Assembly (NCBI RefSeq): GCF_003121895.1
Contig: NZ_QEWW01000001.1
Coordinates: 62,001-126,000 of the forward strand
Source of the DNA: Ignatzschineria cameli
GTDB taxonomy: Bacteria > Pseudomonadota > Gammaproteobacteria > Cardiobacteriales > Wohlfahrtiimonadaceae
Direction of reading: 5' to 3'
DNA length: 64,000 bases
Shown: one piece after another, positions 53,090 through 62,891 of the stretch
Layout: the number at the start of each line of letters is the position of its first letter
How positions within the stretch are numbered: the stretch's first letter is position 1
Notes under the pieces: generated by a model
What the model was told of the DNA's origin: nothing
Seen by the model: the letters and a program-made list of their open reading frames with translations, nothing else
Database searches by the model: none
Made by a program: the position numbers and the translations under genes

Positions 53090-55591
53090 ATGAAACCTTT
53101 AATGAAAGCTGCTGTGAAAAGAGGGGGAACCCTAATTCTTATCGGTGCTCTACTATCACCTATCAGTTATGCATTTGAATTTGACAATAAGATTTTAGAA
53201 TCTTTAGGGTTTGAGAATGTTGATCTTTCTGCCTTTGCGGGGAGTAATGATCAATTTACGGGTAAATATCTTGCTGATATTGTGATCAATGAGCAAAATA
53301 TTTTCTATAACTATCCTGTCTATCTCTATAGCGAGGAAGGGCAGAGTTATATCTGTTATACCGATGAGCTGTTAACATCTCTTCCTATTAGCAAAGAGCT
53401 CCGTGTAGGGGCTAAAAAAACGTTAGTCAATAGTACTGATGCGGGTGAGTGCTATGGATTAGAGCAGTATGATTCTGCAATTGCGGCAGAGTTTGATGAT
53501 AGAGAACAAAAGATTAAGATTCGTATGCCTCATGCTTATTTGGTGGACTTCGATCCCTATTGGGTTCCACCAAATCAGCGTGATTATGGTATTAGTGGTC
53601 TGTTTTTAGATTACAACTTACTCAAAACTTATAATCGTTATAAGGGAAGTGATGGTGGACACTATAGTAGTAATCACTTCTCAAGTTATGGTGTAATCGG
53701 TTTTAATCTCGGAAGATTTCGTTTTAGAACCAACTATCAATATAGCCCTAATAATGTGAAGAAGTTTGAGCGAACCCAAACCTATGGATTTACTGATATA
53801 GGCGCTCTTAATGCACACCTTTATGCAGGAGAGCTCTACTCTCGCTCAAATCTCTTTAGTTCTGTGCGTTTTAAGGGGGTTTCTCTCTATACTGAAGAGA
53901 GCATGATGCCTAACTATTTACAAGGTTATGCACCTCAAGTGACCGGGACAGCAACCTCAAATGCCGTTGTAACGGTAAGACAATATGGCAATATCATTAA
54001 GCAGGTGCAAGTTCCCCCAGGACCTTTTGCAATTGCCAATCTCCCCTCCTATTTGAGTGGAACTGTTGATGTTACGGTGGAAGAGAGCGATGGCTCGATC
54101 AATGAGTTTCAGGTCGAGATAGCGCATGTACCTTACTTAACGCGAAAAGGGGCATTACGCTACAATCTTAACGCCGGTAAATTAGCGCCACAAAATAATT
54201 CGCATAAGATTGATGTGAAATTTGCATCAGCGGATGGATCCTACGGTTTGACCGATATGATCTCTCTGATTGGTGGGTTAACCTATACCACAAATAATGA
54301 GTACGTTGCTTACAATGCAGGCTTAGGACTTAATCTTGGAATAGTGGGAGCACTCTCCTTTGATATCACTAAATCAGAGAATAAAGCGAATCCAGGTCGC
54401 CGTTTAACGGGACAGAGCTACCGTTTTAATTATGCAAAACGTTTTGGTGAAAATACCTCGCTTAATATTGTAGGTTATCGCTTCTCAAGTCGAGATTACA
54501 CAACCTTGAGTAACTATGTAGATATGAAAACAGGAAGAGATAATCGGATCTATTTAGAGAAAAACCGTTTCTCTCTAAGTGTGTCACAATATGTCCCGCA
54601 GTGGAATATAAGTGTGGCAGCAACCGCTTCAAAATCGACCTATTGGAATCAGGAGAGTAATTCTTACTATAACCTTTCATTCTATAAGACGATTGAAAGA
54701 GGCTGGTTCCAAAACTCATCGGTTTCCCTTAACTTTACCCATAATAAGAGCAACTATGGGGCGAAAGATGATCTAGTTGGGGTGTATGTCTCTATTCCTT
54801 TGGAAGATAGAAAATCTCGTCTCTCATATAATGCTCGTTATGAGAGAAGTCGTAAAAATGTCTCACAACAAGCAGTATTTTATAGTGAAGGGATGGGCGG
54901 TAACTACTCTTTAGGTGCCGCAATGAACCACAAACATGACCTGAGTGGTTCAGTCGATTACGCATTAAGCGCTTCTTACAATACAACACTAAGTTTTGGT
55001 AACTTTAATGGCTCTGTAAGTTATGCCTCAGATCAGCAAAATGTTACTGCAGGGTTTAGTGGTTCTTTAACATTAACAGAGCATGGTTTAGCAACTCATC
55101 CTTATGTTTTTGAAGAGGGCTCACGTTTGATTATTGATGCCGGTGTTCCAGGGGTAGAAATGCAAGGAAATAGTAGTAAATCCAATATTTTTGGTCTAGC
55201 CGGTATTAGTAATATTTCAAACTACTATCGTTCCACATATCTCATCGATAATGATAATCTGCCCAACAATGTTGAGATTCAAGATGGGGTGATGGAAGTT
55301 GCGCCGACTAAAGGGGCGATTGCATATCGATCGGCAAATGCGATTAGTGGGGAAAAAGCGTTAGTAACGATTACACTTCCTGATGGATCCCACCCGCCAT
55401 TTGGGGCCATCGTCTATCGAGAAAATGGGAAAGGCTCTGAGGTAGGAATGGTTGCCGATCAAGGTCGGACTTATCTCACAGGTCTTAATAAAAAAGCGGA
55501 GTTTGTTGTGAAGTGGGGAAGAGATCAATCCTGTACACTACCGATTCGATCAACAGATTCTAACGATTTAACGAATATTATTTGTCACTAG
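53090..55591 (+). CDS. Outer-membrane usher (FimD/PapC family)
   Basis: 833 aa, full length. Signal peptide to about residue 28 (SPISYAFE). N-terminal periplasmic domain with SGLFLDYNLLKTYNR, a long beta-barrel (alternating aromatic strands, about 130-650), and a plug and middle segment near VTGTATSNAVVTVRQYGN. The C-terminal domain has LPDGSHPPFGAIVY and a Cys pair (SCTLPI...NIICH). Secretes and polymerises pilins across the outer membrane. The start has a weak ribosome-binding site. Confidence 0.95.
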   Translation: MKPLMKAAVKRGGTLILIGALLSPISYAFEFDNKILESLGFENVDLSAFAGSNDQFTGKYLADIVINEQNIFYNYPVYLYSEEGQSYICYTDELLTSLPISKELRVGAKKTLVNSTDAGECYGLEQYDSAIAAEFDDREQKIKIRMPHAYLVDFDPYWVPPNQRDYGISGLFLDYNLLKTYNRYKGSDGGHYSSNHFSSYGVIGFNLGRFRFRTNYQYSPNNVKKFERTQTYGFTDIGALNAHLYAGELYSRSNLFSSVRFKGVSLYTEESMMPNYLQGYAPQVTGTATSNAVVTVRQYGNIIKQVQVPPGPFAIANLPSYLSGTVDVTVEESDGSINEFQVEIAHVPYLTRKGALRYNLNAGKLAPQNNSHKIDVKFASADGSYGLTDMISLIGGLTYTTNNEYVAYNAGLGLNLGIVGALSFDITKSENKANPGRRLTGQSYRFNYAKRFGENTSLNIVGYRFSSRDYTTLSNYVDMKTGRDNRIYLEKNRFSLSVSQYVPQWNISVAATASKSTYWNQESNSYYNLSFYKTIERGWFQNSSVSLNFTHNKSNYGAKDDLVGVYVSIPLEDRKSRLSYNARYERSRKNVSQQAVFYSEGMGGNYSLGAAMNHKHDLSGSVDYALSASYNTTLSFGNFNGSVSYASDQQNVTAGFSGSLTLTEHGLATHPYVFEEGSRLIIDAGVPGVEMQGNSSKSNIFGLAGISNISNYYRSTYLIDNDNLPNNVEIQDGVMEVAPTKGAIAYRSANAISGEKALVTITLPDGSHPPFGAIVYRENGKGSEVGMVADQGRTYLTGLNKKAEFVVKWGRDQSCTLPIRSTDSNDLTNIICH

Positions 55592-55603
55592 GAGTAATCT
55601 TAC

Positions 55604-56299
55604 ATGAAACGACTCTTTATTTTAACGGTAGCACTACTTAATATCTCTTATGCTCAATTGACCTTAGATCGGACCCGAGTTATTTTTGATCGTGGGCAAT
55701 CAAGTTCTCAGTCAATTGTGGTCTCAAATACTAATAAAAATGAACCTTATTTAGCGCAATCATGGATAGAGGATGAAGCAGGAAACAAGATTGAATCGCC
55801 TTTAGTAGCACTCCCTATTTTGCAAAGAATTAATCCTGGACAAGAGAAGCAGGTAAAAATCTCTTTAGCGGGTCAAAATAATCTTCCTGAAGATCGCGAG
55901 TCGATGCTCTTTTTTAATGTTTTGGGAGTTCCTCCTAAAGCGGATGCTGAGAATCAGGTCAATATTGTTATTCAATCAAAGGTAAAGCTCTTCTATCGTC
56001 CTAAAGGATTACCACAATATAAAGATAATGGTTGGTTAAAAGAGCTACAAGTTGCAAAGTCTGGTAATAGTTACACACTGCAAAATCCAACCCCTTACCA
56101 TATCGTGATATTTGGTGTCAGTAATGGTCCAAAGGGGAAAATTATTGAAAAAGATCTTGTTGTGAAACCTTTTGGGAGTGTCACGGTGGCCCAAACTTTA
56201 GGCAATACGCCGACAATCTATTTTATCAATGATTATGGTGGTACGGAATCACAAAGTTATCAGTGCGGTAGTAGTTGCCAGTTGATAACAAATAACTAA
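55604..56299 (+). CDS. Periplasmic fimbrial chaperone
   Basis: 231 aa. Signal peptide to about residue 18, then the PapD-like Ig fold: LDRTRVIFDRGQSSSQSIVVSNTN, PYLAQSWIED, LPILQRINPGQEKQVKIS and LFFNVLGVPPK, with Arg8 and Lys112-type subunit-binding residues in the expected strands. Donates a strand to pilins and delivers them to the usher 12 nt upstream in the operon. Confidence 0.94.
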   Translation: MKRLFILTVALLNISYAQLTLDRTRVIFDRGQSSSQSIVVSNTNKNEPYLAQSWIEDEAGNKIESPLVALPILQRINPGQEKQVKISLAGQNNLPEDRESMLFFNVLGVPPKADAENQVNIVIQSKVKLFYRPKGLPQYKDNGWLKELQVAKSGNSYTLQNPTPYHIVIFGVSNGPKGKIIEKDLVVKPFGSVTVAQTLGNTPTIYFINDYGGTESQSYQCGSSCQLITNN

Positions 56300-56335
56300 T
56301 TAATGGTAATTTTAATTTAGCTAATAGAGTCTAAT

Positions 56336-56373
56336 CTATCTTGACCTGCTGAACAGGGTCAAGATAGTTTTTT
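56336..56373 (+). terminator. Strong terminator hairpin inside the fimbrial cluster
   Basis: CTATCTTGACC pairs with GGTCAAGATAG, followed by TTTTTTG. It lies between the chaperone and the first minor subunit gene, so the latter are read through or separately expressed. Confidence 0.85.
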
Positions 56374-56409
56374 GATTCTATAACTTTCAAGTTTAATAGG
56401 TACTCTCTA

Positions 56410-57462
56410 ATGGATATTTCACAAAGTTGGCGTATTTTTTTACCATGCTTAATGGGAGGGCTATATATTATTTTTAATTATTCATTGGCACAGTCGAATA
56501 ATTGGAATAATCCTCTTTGTATCGCAAGTGATACAGGCTTAGGCGGGCCTCGTTATATTGAGACGACCTTTCCAATATATGAAGATTTTGGTGATCCGCA
56601 ATATGTAAAGTTTAAACTTCGTTGTCGGGCAGATGTGCCCATTAGAGTTGAGCCTGATAATAGTGGTACCCCCCAAGCGATTCAACTTGTAAAGGATTTA
56701 CAACAATACCGTCCTGATGACCAAGGGTTTATGATATATAGCGAAGTGAAAACGTTATATGGTAGCTTTTTTAACTCCTTAAACTTTTTTAAAATGGAAG
56801 CGAGTGAGCAGGGACAACCTATCGATTTACCTCCGTTAGGTGCGGGTAAGTATCATGAAATTGATGTAACCATAGGGCTTTCTGTTAAGGTTTTTTACGC
56901 GACTTACTTTCCTGAGAACCCTAAACCCATTAGTCCGCTTTATCTCCCCATTTTAAATGTATTTGAAAAGAGTACTCGACCAACTTATGCTCCTTACAAT
57001 GTTATCGTTACCATGGGGATGGAAAATGACCCGGATCCCTGCGTTACTCCTGGGCTGAATATCAGGGCTCCACAAGACATTGATTTCGGAACATTAAATA
57101 AAGAGATGTTAGAGGAAGTTGTTAGTGAGCGGTTTTCAATGAGATTAGTAAGATCCATCGATGACCATTGCCAACAGCCACTTTATCCAATTATTACATT
57201 TAAGGCGACGGAGCCTATTCTTAATAATGAAATTCAACTCTCTAATGGAACTCTGTTATCACTTGATGCTGTATTACACTCCCCTCACGGCGGTGGTGAC
57301 CTTGGGAAATTGCAGTTTAATACTCCAATACGATTAGGTAAATTGAATTTAGAAGATCTAGTTCTTTTAAGTATAGAGGCAAAATTAAGAAAAAACCCTA
57401 ATAAGTCATTGAAAGGAGGACCTTTTTCAACGACTGTTATCTATCATGTTGAGTATCGATGA
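56410..57462 (+). CDS. Fimbrial minor/tip subunit (paralogue 1)
   Basis: 350 aa with a signal peptide (MDISQSW...NYSLAQ). It begins WNNPLCIASDTGLGGPRYIE, with a Cys paired to FKLRCRADV. The C-terminal pilin domain (about 210-350) contains DPCVTPGLN, IDFGTLNKE and PITFKATEP, and ends FSTTVIYHVEYR, the donor-strand-acceptor end. A two-domain layout (N-terminal binding lectin plus pilin) suggests a tip adhesin. Closely similar to the gene at 59088. Confidence 0.8.
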   Translation: MDISQSWRIFLPCLMGGLYIIFNYSLAQSNNWNNPLCIASDTGLGGPRYIETTFPIYEDFGDPQYVKFKLRCRADVPIRVEPDNSGTPQAIQLVKDLQQYRPDDQGFMIYSEVKTLYGSFFNSLNFFKMEASEQGQPIDLPPLGAGKYHEIDVTIGLSVKVFYATYFPENPKPISPLYLPILNVFEKSTRPTYAPYNVIVTMGMENDPDPCVTPGLNIRAPQDIDFGTLNKEMLEEVVSERFSMRLVRSIDDHCQQPLYPIITFKATEPILNNEIQLSNGTLLSLDAVLHSPHGGGDLGKLQFNTPIRLGKLNLEDLVLLSIEAKLRKNPNKSLKGGPFSTTVIYHVEYR

Positions 57463-57540
57463 TTGATGGGAGAGTAGGCTATAGCAAATAGGAATTTCAG
57501 TAAAGGTTTTAACAGTTGAAAATCTTAAGTTAATATCTGC

Positions 57541-57570
57541 CTTATTATCTAAATAGATAATGAGGGTTTT
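57541..57570 (+). terminator. Hairpin after the first tip subunit
   Basis: CTTATTATCT pairs with AGATAATGAG across AAAT, followed by GGGTTTTC. The 295-nt spacer around it is otherwise AT-rich and gene-free. Confidence 0.5.
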
Positions 57571-57775
57571 CCTTGGTAATCGTCAGATAATGAGGTTTAT
57601 AGGCATTATAAATAATTTTTATTTTCATGCTATGGAGGTCATATTTTACTTTAACGATATGGTATTAATTCACTGTTTTTGATAGGGTTTATTATCTAAT
57701 TCATATAAATAAAACATATTAGGAAAATTATTATAAAAGATAAAGAGTTATTCTCTGTTGACAAAAGGGTATGAT

Positions 57776-58825
57776 ATGAAAATTTTTTCAAAAATCTGTA
57801 GTGCTATTTTATTTTTTATATCGGTTATTTCTGTAGTCTTTGGACAAGGTTCATCTGGTGAGAGAGCGGGATGCCAGATTACTAACTATTCAACCCCGTG
57901 GGGATTTCCGAAGGTTGGCCCATCAACAGGAATGATTCTTCCTGAGTTGACTCAAAATAAGATTTTGAATTTTGCTAATCCTATCATGACTTATACGGTC
58001 TCATGTCCAGGGAATATCACCGTAATGATGTTATCTGCTTATACTCCGTGGCAAATGGACAAAGTTGATCAGTTTTGGCGGGAAGTTCGACCGTCCAGAG
58101 TATCATCCATGGTCCATATCACGGTGACTCCAATAGGAGGTACTGGTGGGGCAGTAATGAGAGGGAGCTACGATATTATGAATAAAAAAATTATTGGGGG
58201 GGGCAATTATACCTATACAGGTACAGCTTATACTCCGGCAAAAGTCGTTGTTCGTATGCAAATAGAACCACTCTATTTTTATTCTAATTTTTATAAAGAT
58301 AATTATAGTTGGGAAATTATGGACTATACCTATTTTACATCACTCAAAAATGGTAGGGGAGAGCATATAGCAGCGGCATCAATATATCCTAATTTTTTTA
58401 TGAGGGATGAGCCCTGTTTAATAGATGCCTATAAAACTATCATTTCTACAGATGCCATTGATTTTGGCAACCTGAGTAAAAATGAGATTGAAGCAGGGAA
58501 AGTCGTTTCTCGTTCTTTTGACATCAGCTTAACGCGTAATAGTGGGAGTTGTAGTGGTATCTTATCATCTCCTCGGGTGACATTTATTCCCCAGGATTAT
58601 TATGAGAATAATAATATTTATTTAGAAAATGGTTTGATGATGACCTTTAAAGATACTAGTAGCAATCGGACAATACCGATGGCAAAAGCATATGATCTAG
58701 GGCGTGTTAGTAATAATAAATTAAAGAAGACGATTAGTGTTGAATTAAAAAAAGGAAATAAGGGAAAAAACATTAAATCCGGCCCTTTTTCTTCAACAGT
58801 TATCTATTTAATGGAATATTATTAA
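57776..58825 (+). CDS. Fimbrial minor/tip subunit (distinct type)
   Basis: 349 aa from ATG 57776 (AAAGGG upstream); a TTG at 57758 is not needed. Signal peptide (SKICSAILFFISVISVVFG), a Cys at CQITNY, then a large N-terminal domain with MDYTYFTSLKNG. The C-terminal pilin domain has IDFGNLSKNEIEAGK and FDISLTRN, ending FSSTVIYLMEYY. Less related to the two flanking paralogues. Probably a second tip or adhesin subunit. Confidence 0.75.
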   Translation: MKIFSKICSAILFFISVISVVFGQGSSGERAGCQITNYSTPWGFPKVGPSTGMILPELTQNKILNFANPIMTYTVSCPGNITVMMLSAYTPWQMDKVDQFWREVRPSRVSSMVHITVTPIGGTGGAVMRGSYDIMNKKIIGGGNYTYTGTAYTPAKVVVRMQIEPLYFYSNFYKDNYSWEIMDYTYFTSLKNGRGEHIAAASIYPNFFMRDEPCLIDAYKTIISTDAIDFGNLSKNEIEAGKVVSRSFDISLTRNSGSCSGILSSPRVTFIPQDYYENNNIYLENGLMMTFKDTSSNRTIPMAKAYDLGRVSNNKLKKTISVELKKGNKGKNIKSGPFSSTVIYLMEYY

Positions 58826-59087
58826 TTCTTGATTCTTAATAACAGATTTAGTTATATATCGTTTTAGATAAGTGCTCATTGAGATCTTATCTATTATTTG
58901 AAAGATATTCTTCAACTTTCTACGTAAATAAAAACATTAATTAATCACCACATATGATTTTTTTGACTAAATTTATATTAATACAACAATGAGTTATCTG
59001 TTTAGGTCAATGATTAATTTTCTAACAGAGCAATGATTAAAGAAATTAATAAATAAAAGGCAAGTCAATTACATAGGGAGATCTCTT

Positions 59088-60125
59088 GTGAATATAAGTC
59101 TATGTAGAAAGTTTTTTCTGTTTTTATTGTTAGGGATATGTTTGGGTCAAGAAGGATATACTCAAAATATTGATTGGAGAAATCCACTCTGTATTGCGGA
59201 AGACACAGGTATGGGTGGACCTCGCTATTTTGAAACTAACTTCCCTTTAAATGAAGTAGCTCCTTCTCAAGTTTTTGAATTTAAACTTCGGTGTAGAGCT
59301 GATGTTGAAAGTGGATTATATATAGGGGGGTGGGGAAATGGTATTTATCACTTTAATGTTGATTTGGAGCAGTATCAGCCTCTAAGAAAGAAATATGATA
59401 TTACATTGACAATAACTAATTTAGGTGATAGACAGCAATCAACAGGCTATATAAATGTATTTGCTGTAAGAGAAAGCTATTTGAATCCAATTTATTTTCC
59501 TGCATTAGGGGAGGGACGGTTTCATGATATTTCAGTCAAGATATCTCTTAGTGAAAAAATACTTGAAGCGGGTACCATCCCAGAGAACCCAAAACCAGTA
59601 AGACCTCTCTATTTGCCTCTTTTTTCTATATCGGAAAAGGGCTCTACACTCCCTTCATCAGAGCGTTATGCACCCTATGTCGTTAATCTAGTGACTACTT
59701 TTGATAAATTCCCTGATCCTTGCGTGACCCCTGGGCCATTAATTATCGTGCCTTCACAAGTTGATTTTGGAACACTTAATCGGGAAGATTTAGAAGGGAG
59801 CGTTAAAAATAAATTTTTCTTTAGAGTTGCTCGGTCAAGTGAAGATACGTGTACCTATAATCTGTACCCTATCATTACATTTAAAGCAACTGATCCTGTA
59901 CTAAATGACGAAATTTATCTAGATAATGGCACTATTCTTTCTCTTGAAGAGATACATTCGGGCTTTGGTAAAATTAAATTAAATACACCAATGCGCTTTG
60001 GAGAATTGAAGCCGAAAGAATTTTTGAATTTACTTATTGAAGCGACTTTGAGAAAAAACCCTGATAAACCATTAAGAGGGGGCGCTTTTTCAACAGTTGT
60101 AATCTATCATATTGAGCTTCGTTAA
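59088..60125 (+). CDS. Fimbrial minor/tip subunit (paralogue 2)
   Basis: 345 aa, GTG start with AGGGAG 8 nt upstream. Signal peptide (LFLLLGICLGQEGYTQ), then IDWRNPLCIAEDTGMGGPRY. The C-terminal DPCVTPG, VDFGTLNRE, KATDPVLND and FSTVVIYHIELR are aligned with the gene at 56410 throughout. The divergence is concentrated in the N-terminal half, as expected for a receptor-binding domain. Confidence 0.8.
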   Translation: MNISLCRKFFLFLLLGICLGQEGYTQNIDWRNPLCIAEDTGMGGPRYFETNFPLNEVAPSQVFEFKLRCRADVESGLYIGGWGNGIYHFNVDLEQYQPLRKKYDITLTITNLGDRQQSTGYINVFAVRESYLNPIYFPALGEGRFHDISVKISLSEKILEAGTIPENPKPVRPLYLPLFSISEKGSTLPSSERYAPYVVNLVTTFDKFPDPCVTPGPLIIVPSQVDFGTLNREDLEGSVKNKFFFRVARSSEDTCTYNLYPIITFKATDPVLNDEIYLDNGTILSLEEIHSGFGKIKLNTPMRFGELKPKEFLNLLIEATLRKNPDKPLRGGAFSTVVIYHIELR

Positions 60126-60230
60126 TTACATGATAATGATAGAACGAAGTATGATGTTTTAATTGAATCAAAAAAAGAATCAAAAGAAGAGTTCAAGGAA
60201 GTTTTGTCGAGTTAGTCGCAATGATAAAAG

Positions 60231-60268
60231 AAGGAGCAATCAAAATTACTGATTGCTCCTTCTTTTGG
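60231..60268 (+). terminator. Terminator of the fimbrial cluster
   Basis: GAAGGAGCAATCA pairs with TGATTGCTCCTTC, followed by TTTTGG. Confidence 0.85.
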
Positions 60269-60381
60269 TTTTTTAATTTTTATCGTTTTTTTATCACTTT
60301 TTTATAGCTCGTTAGATCCTATAAATCTTTACTGCTATTGATTGTTATCGGTCACTGCTAAGCTTAGCGATTCTCAATCGA

Positions 60382-60924
60382 TTATTGTTTCTCATTGAAG
60401 AGTTTTAGAGAGTTTTCAATCTCTTTTTGTGCTGCTGCTTTATCGCTATAGCCATCTAATTTAACCCATTTACCACTCTCAAGACCTTTGTAGTTTTGGA
60501 AGAAAAACTCAATTTGATCAACGAGGAGTTTAGGAAGATCTTTAATATCTTCAATATGATCGTACATTGGGCAGAGCTTGCTGATTGGTACTGCAATTAA
60601 TTTTGCATCGCCACCTGATTCGTCAGTCATATTGAGAACACCTAAGGGGCGACAACGAACAACTGCACCATGGATTAATGGGAATGGGGTGATCACTAAC
60701 ACATCAAGTGGATCGCCATCATCACACAATGTGTTAGGAATAAAACCGTAGTTGGCAGGGTAACGCATATTTGTTCCAACAAAACGATCAACCCAGATAA
60801 GATCTGTTTCATGATCTACTTCATATTTAACAGGTGCTGACTCTGCTGGAATCTCAATAATACAGTTGAAATCTTCTGTAATTTTAGCGATATCATTTGC
60901 TGCTGGAACTTTTGCAAAACTCAT
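60382..60924 (-). CDS. ppa: Inorganic pyrophosphatase
   Basis: 180 aa. Active-site stretch MRYPANYGFIPNTLCDDGDPLDVLVI, then KLIAVP and KDLPKLLVDQIEFFFQNYK typical of the hexameric family I enzyme. Hydrolyses PPi to drive biosynthesis. Minus strand, convergent with the fimbrial cluster. Confidence 0.97.
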   Translation of the reverse strand: MSFAKVPAANDIAKITEDFNCIIEIPAESAPVKYEVDHETDLIWVDRFVGTNMRYPANYGFIPNTLCDDGDPLDVLVITPFPLIHGAVVRCRPLGVLNMTDESGGDAKLIAVPISKLCPMYDHIEDIKDLPKLLVDQIEFFFQNYKGLESGKWVKLDGYSDKAAAQKEIENSLKLFNEKQ

Positions 60925-61115
60925 AATTTTCTTTGCCTCATTTGTTAGTAGTGATTAATCTTTAAAGCTCAATAATCAAGTCATTGAGCTCAACAAAATA
61001 GATGATAAGCGTAATTATAACAACTTTGTTCTCTATTCCTATTCTATTCCTATTTTAACTGCAAAAAATGCCCATATTTGATAGGATAAACGGATTGTTA
61101 TGGAGAGGTTTATCT

Positions 61116-62891
61116 ATGAAATTTATCTGGATTAAAGGGGATCGAGTAGCAGCATTTAAGGATGCGCTAGCTGTCCGTGATCAGGTCTTTACACAAGAGC
61201 AAGGATTTCCTGCTGAGATCGATTATGATGCGATGGATTGCCAATCATGGCACCTATTACTCTACCGTATGCGGGAGAAGGAAGGGGTTGATGCATCAAA
61301 AATTGAGCATGATTTAAAATTAGAAGCGCGTCAGTCAGGTCATAAAGCATCTGAGAGATCCTCTGATTTAGATAATTTAGAAGCAATAGGAACACTTCGT
61401 TTTTTCCTTAATGATGATGGTGAGTATCAGGTTGGACGAGTTGCAATACTTAAGGCATATCGAGGATACCAACTAGGGCAATTTCTCCTAAAAGAAGCCC
61501 TTAAGAAGATGGCAGTCTTAGCGGAGAGTCGCGAAGTTATTTTGCATGCACAACTTGCGGCAAAAGGCTTTTATGAGCGCTATCACTTTAAAGCGGAAGG
61601 GGAGAGTTTTTTAGAAGAGGGTGAGCCTCATATTACAATGAGAAGAGAATTAACGCTCGGGAAAATACCGGCCGATCGTTTTGCTTCTGCAGAGCGAATC
61701 CTCTTTATTGCGCATCTGGCAATTGGTGATTTTACCTATCTTCAAAATGGCTTTAGAGCTTTTAAAGAAGCTTATCCTCATCTTAAGATTGATCTCTTTA
61801 TTGAAGAAGTTCGTTGCACCAATGATCCCAAAAAATGGCCTTTCTTAAAGAAATACTCACTCTATGATTGGGTCGGCAAGTGCGGTATTTTTGATAAGAT
61901 CTACAATAAAAATTACTCTCCGGCACTTCGTCTAGAATCGATTGTTGAAGCAAAACTCCAGAAATATCCGATAGTGGTCTCCATTGAGACTTTAGCATCG
62001 CTCAATGGGGCAGGATTAGCACGAGATATAGCGGGTCCCGATGGATTTGCGATGGGAATGGATATTCGCTATCGCTGGTATCAGATTCGTGAGAAATTGG
62101 ATCTTAAAAAACTGGATGCAACTATTGAAGTTGTTAAGCCTCATAATGGAAGTGATCGGCATATTAGTGATGATTATGCTTACTGGTTTGCCCAGATCGG
62201 TGGGGTGATGCTCTTTCCTGAAGATCGCTATCCTTTTGTTAAAATCCCTAAAAAATGGCGCAAAGATGCAGAAAAGCAACTTGGAAAATGGGGCGTTCAG
62301 GCGGATCAACCGATTATTTTTATCAATCATATTGCGAAAAATCCTCGCCGTTCATGGAAATTATCACAGGTTCGTGAGTTGATTGAGTTGATGCAGCAGC
62401 AGTCAAAATGGAAAAATAGCTTCTTTATTATTAATGGGATCCCTGAGATTCTCCCAGAAATTAGAGCATTGATTGAGAAACATCAGCTGACTAATACCGT
62501 GGCATTTAGTGCTGTTGATAATTTCTTCCAATTGCCGGCAATGTTAGCTGCTTCTGATCTGATTATCTCGGTAGAAACAGCTGTGATGCATCTTGCTAAT
62601 GCGGTTCATGTTCCGGTAATTGCTTTGATGCGAATTAAGACCTTAGAGTGGGTGCCCCTCAATGAGAAGTTAACAACTCTAATTTTCACACCAAAGCGGG
62701 CAGATGTCATCTCCGATATTCCGCCACAACGGGTAATTGAAGTACTGCCTGAGGATCCTTTTGCCGGAAGAGCTAAGAAGATGTTAGATGAGAGTCTTGA
62801 TGCTTCGGATAATGATGCAGATGATAAGTTAGAAGTTGAAGGGAGCAGGGCGGAAGGTGAATTGAACGCATCAACTGAGGATGGTGAATAG
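61116..62891 (+). CDS. Fusion of GNAT acetyltransferase and glycosyltransferase family 9
   Basis: 591 aa from ATG 61116, preferred to ATG 61068 because GGAGAGG lies 8 nt upstream. Residues 1-185 are an ElaA/YjdJ-like GNAT domain: VRDQVFTQEQGFPAEID, VGRVAILKAYRGYQLGQFLL and AQLAAKGFYERYHF. Residues about 200-555 are a heptosyltransferase-like GT9: LFIAHLAIGDFTYLQN, NPRRSWKLSQVRELIEL and SVETAVMHLANAVHVPVIAL. A low-complexity acidic tail (DASDNDADDKLE) ends it. Possibly an LPS or surface-glycan transferase with a joined acetylation step. Overlaps the next gene by 1 nt. Confidence 0.8.
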   Translation: MKFIWIKGDRVAAFKDALAVRDQVFTQEQGFPAEIDYDAMDCQSWHLLLYRMREKEGVDASKIEHDLKLEARQSGHKASERSSDLDNLEAIGTLRFFLNDDGEYQVGRVAILKAYRGYQLGQFLLKEALKKMAVLAESREVILHAQLAAKGFYERYHFKAEGESFLEEGEPHITMRRELTLGKIPADRFASAERILFIAHLAIGDFTYLQNGFRAFKEAYPHLKIDLFIEEVRCTNDPKKWPFLKKYSLYDWVGKCGIFDKIYNKNYSPALRLESIVEAKLQKYPIVVSIETLASLNGAGLARDIAGPDGFAMGMDIRYRWYQIREKLDLKKLDATIEVVKPHNGSDRHISDDYAYWFAQIGGVMLFPEDRYPFVKIPKKWRKDAEKQLGKWGVQADQPIIFINHIAKNPRRSWKLSQVRELIELMQQQSKWKNSFFIINGIPEILPEIRALIEKHQLTNTVAFSAVDNFFQLPAMLAASDLIISVETAVMHLANAVHVPVIALMRIKTLEWVPLNEKLTTLIFTPKRADVISDIPPQRVIEVLPEDPFAGRAKKMLDESLDASDNDADDKLEVEGSRAEGELNASTEDGE

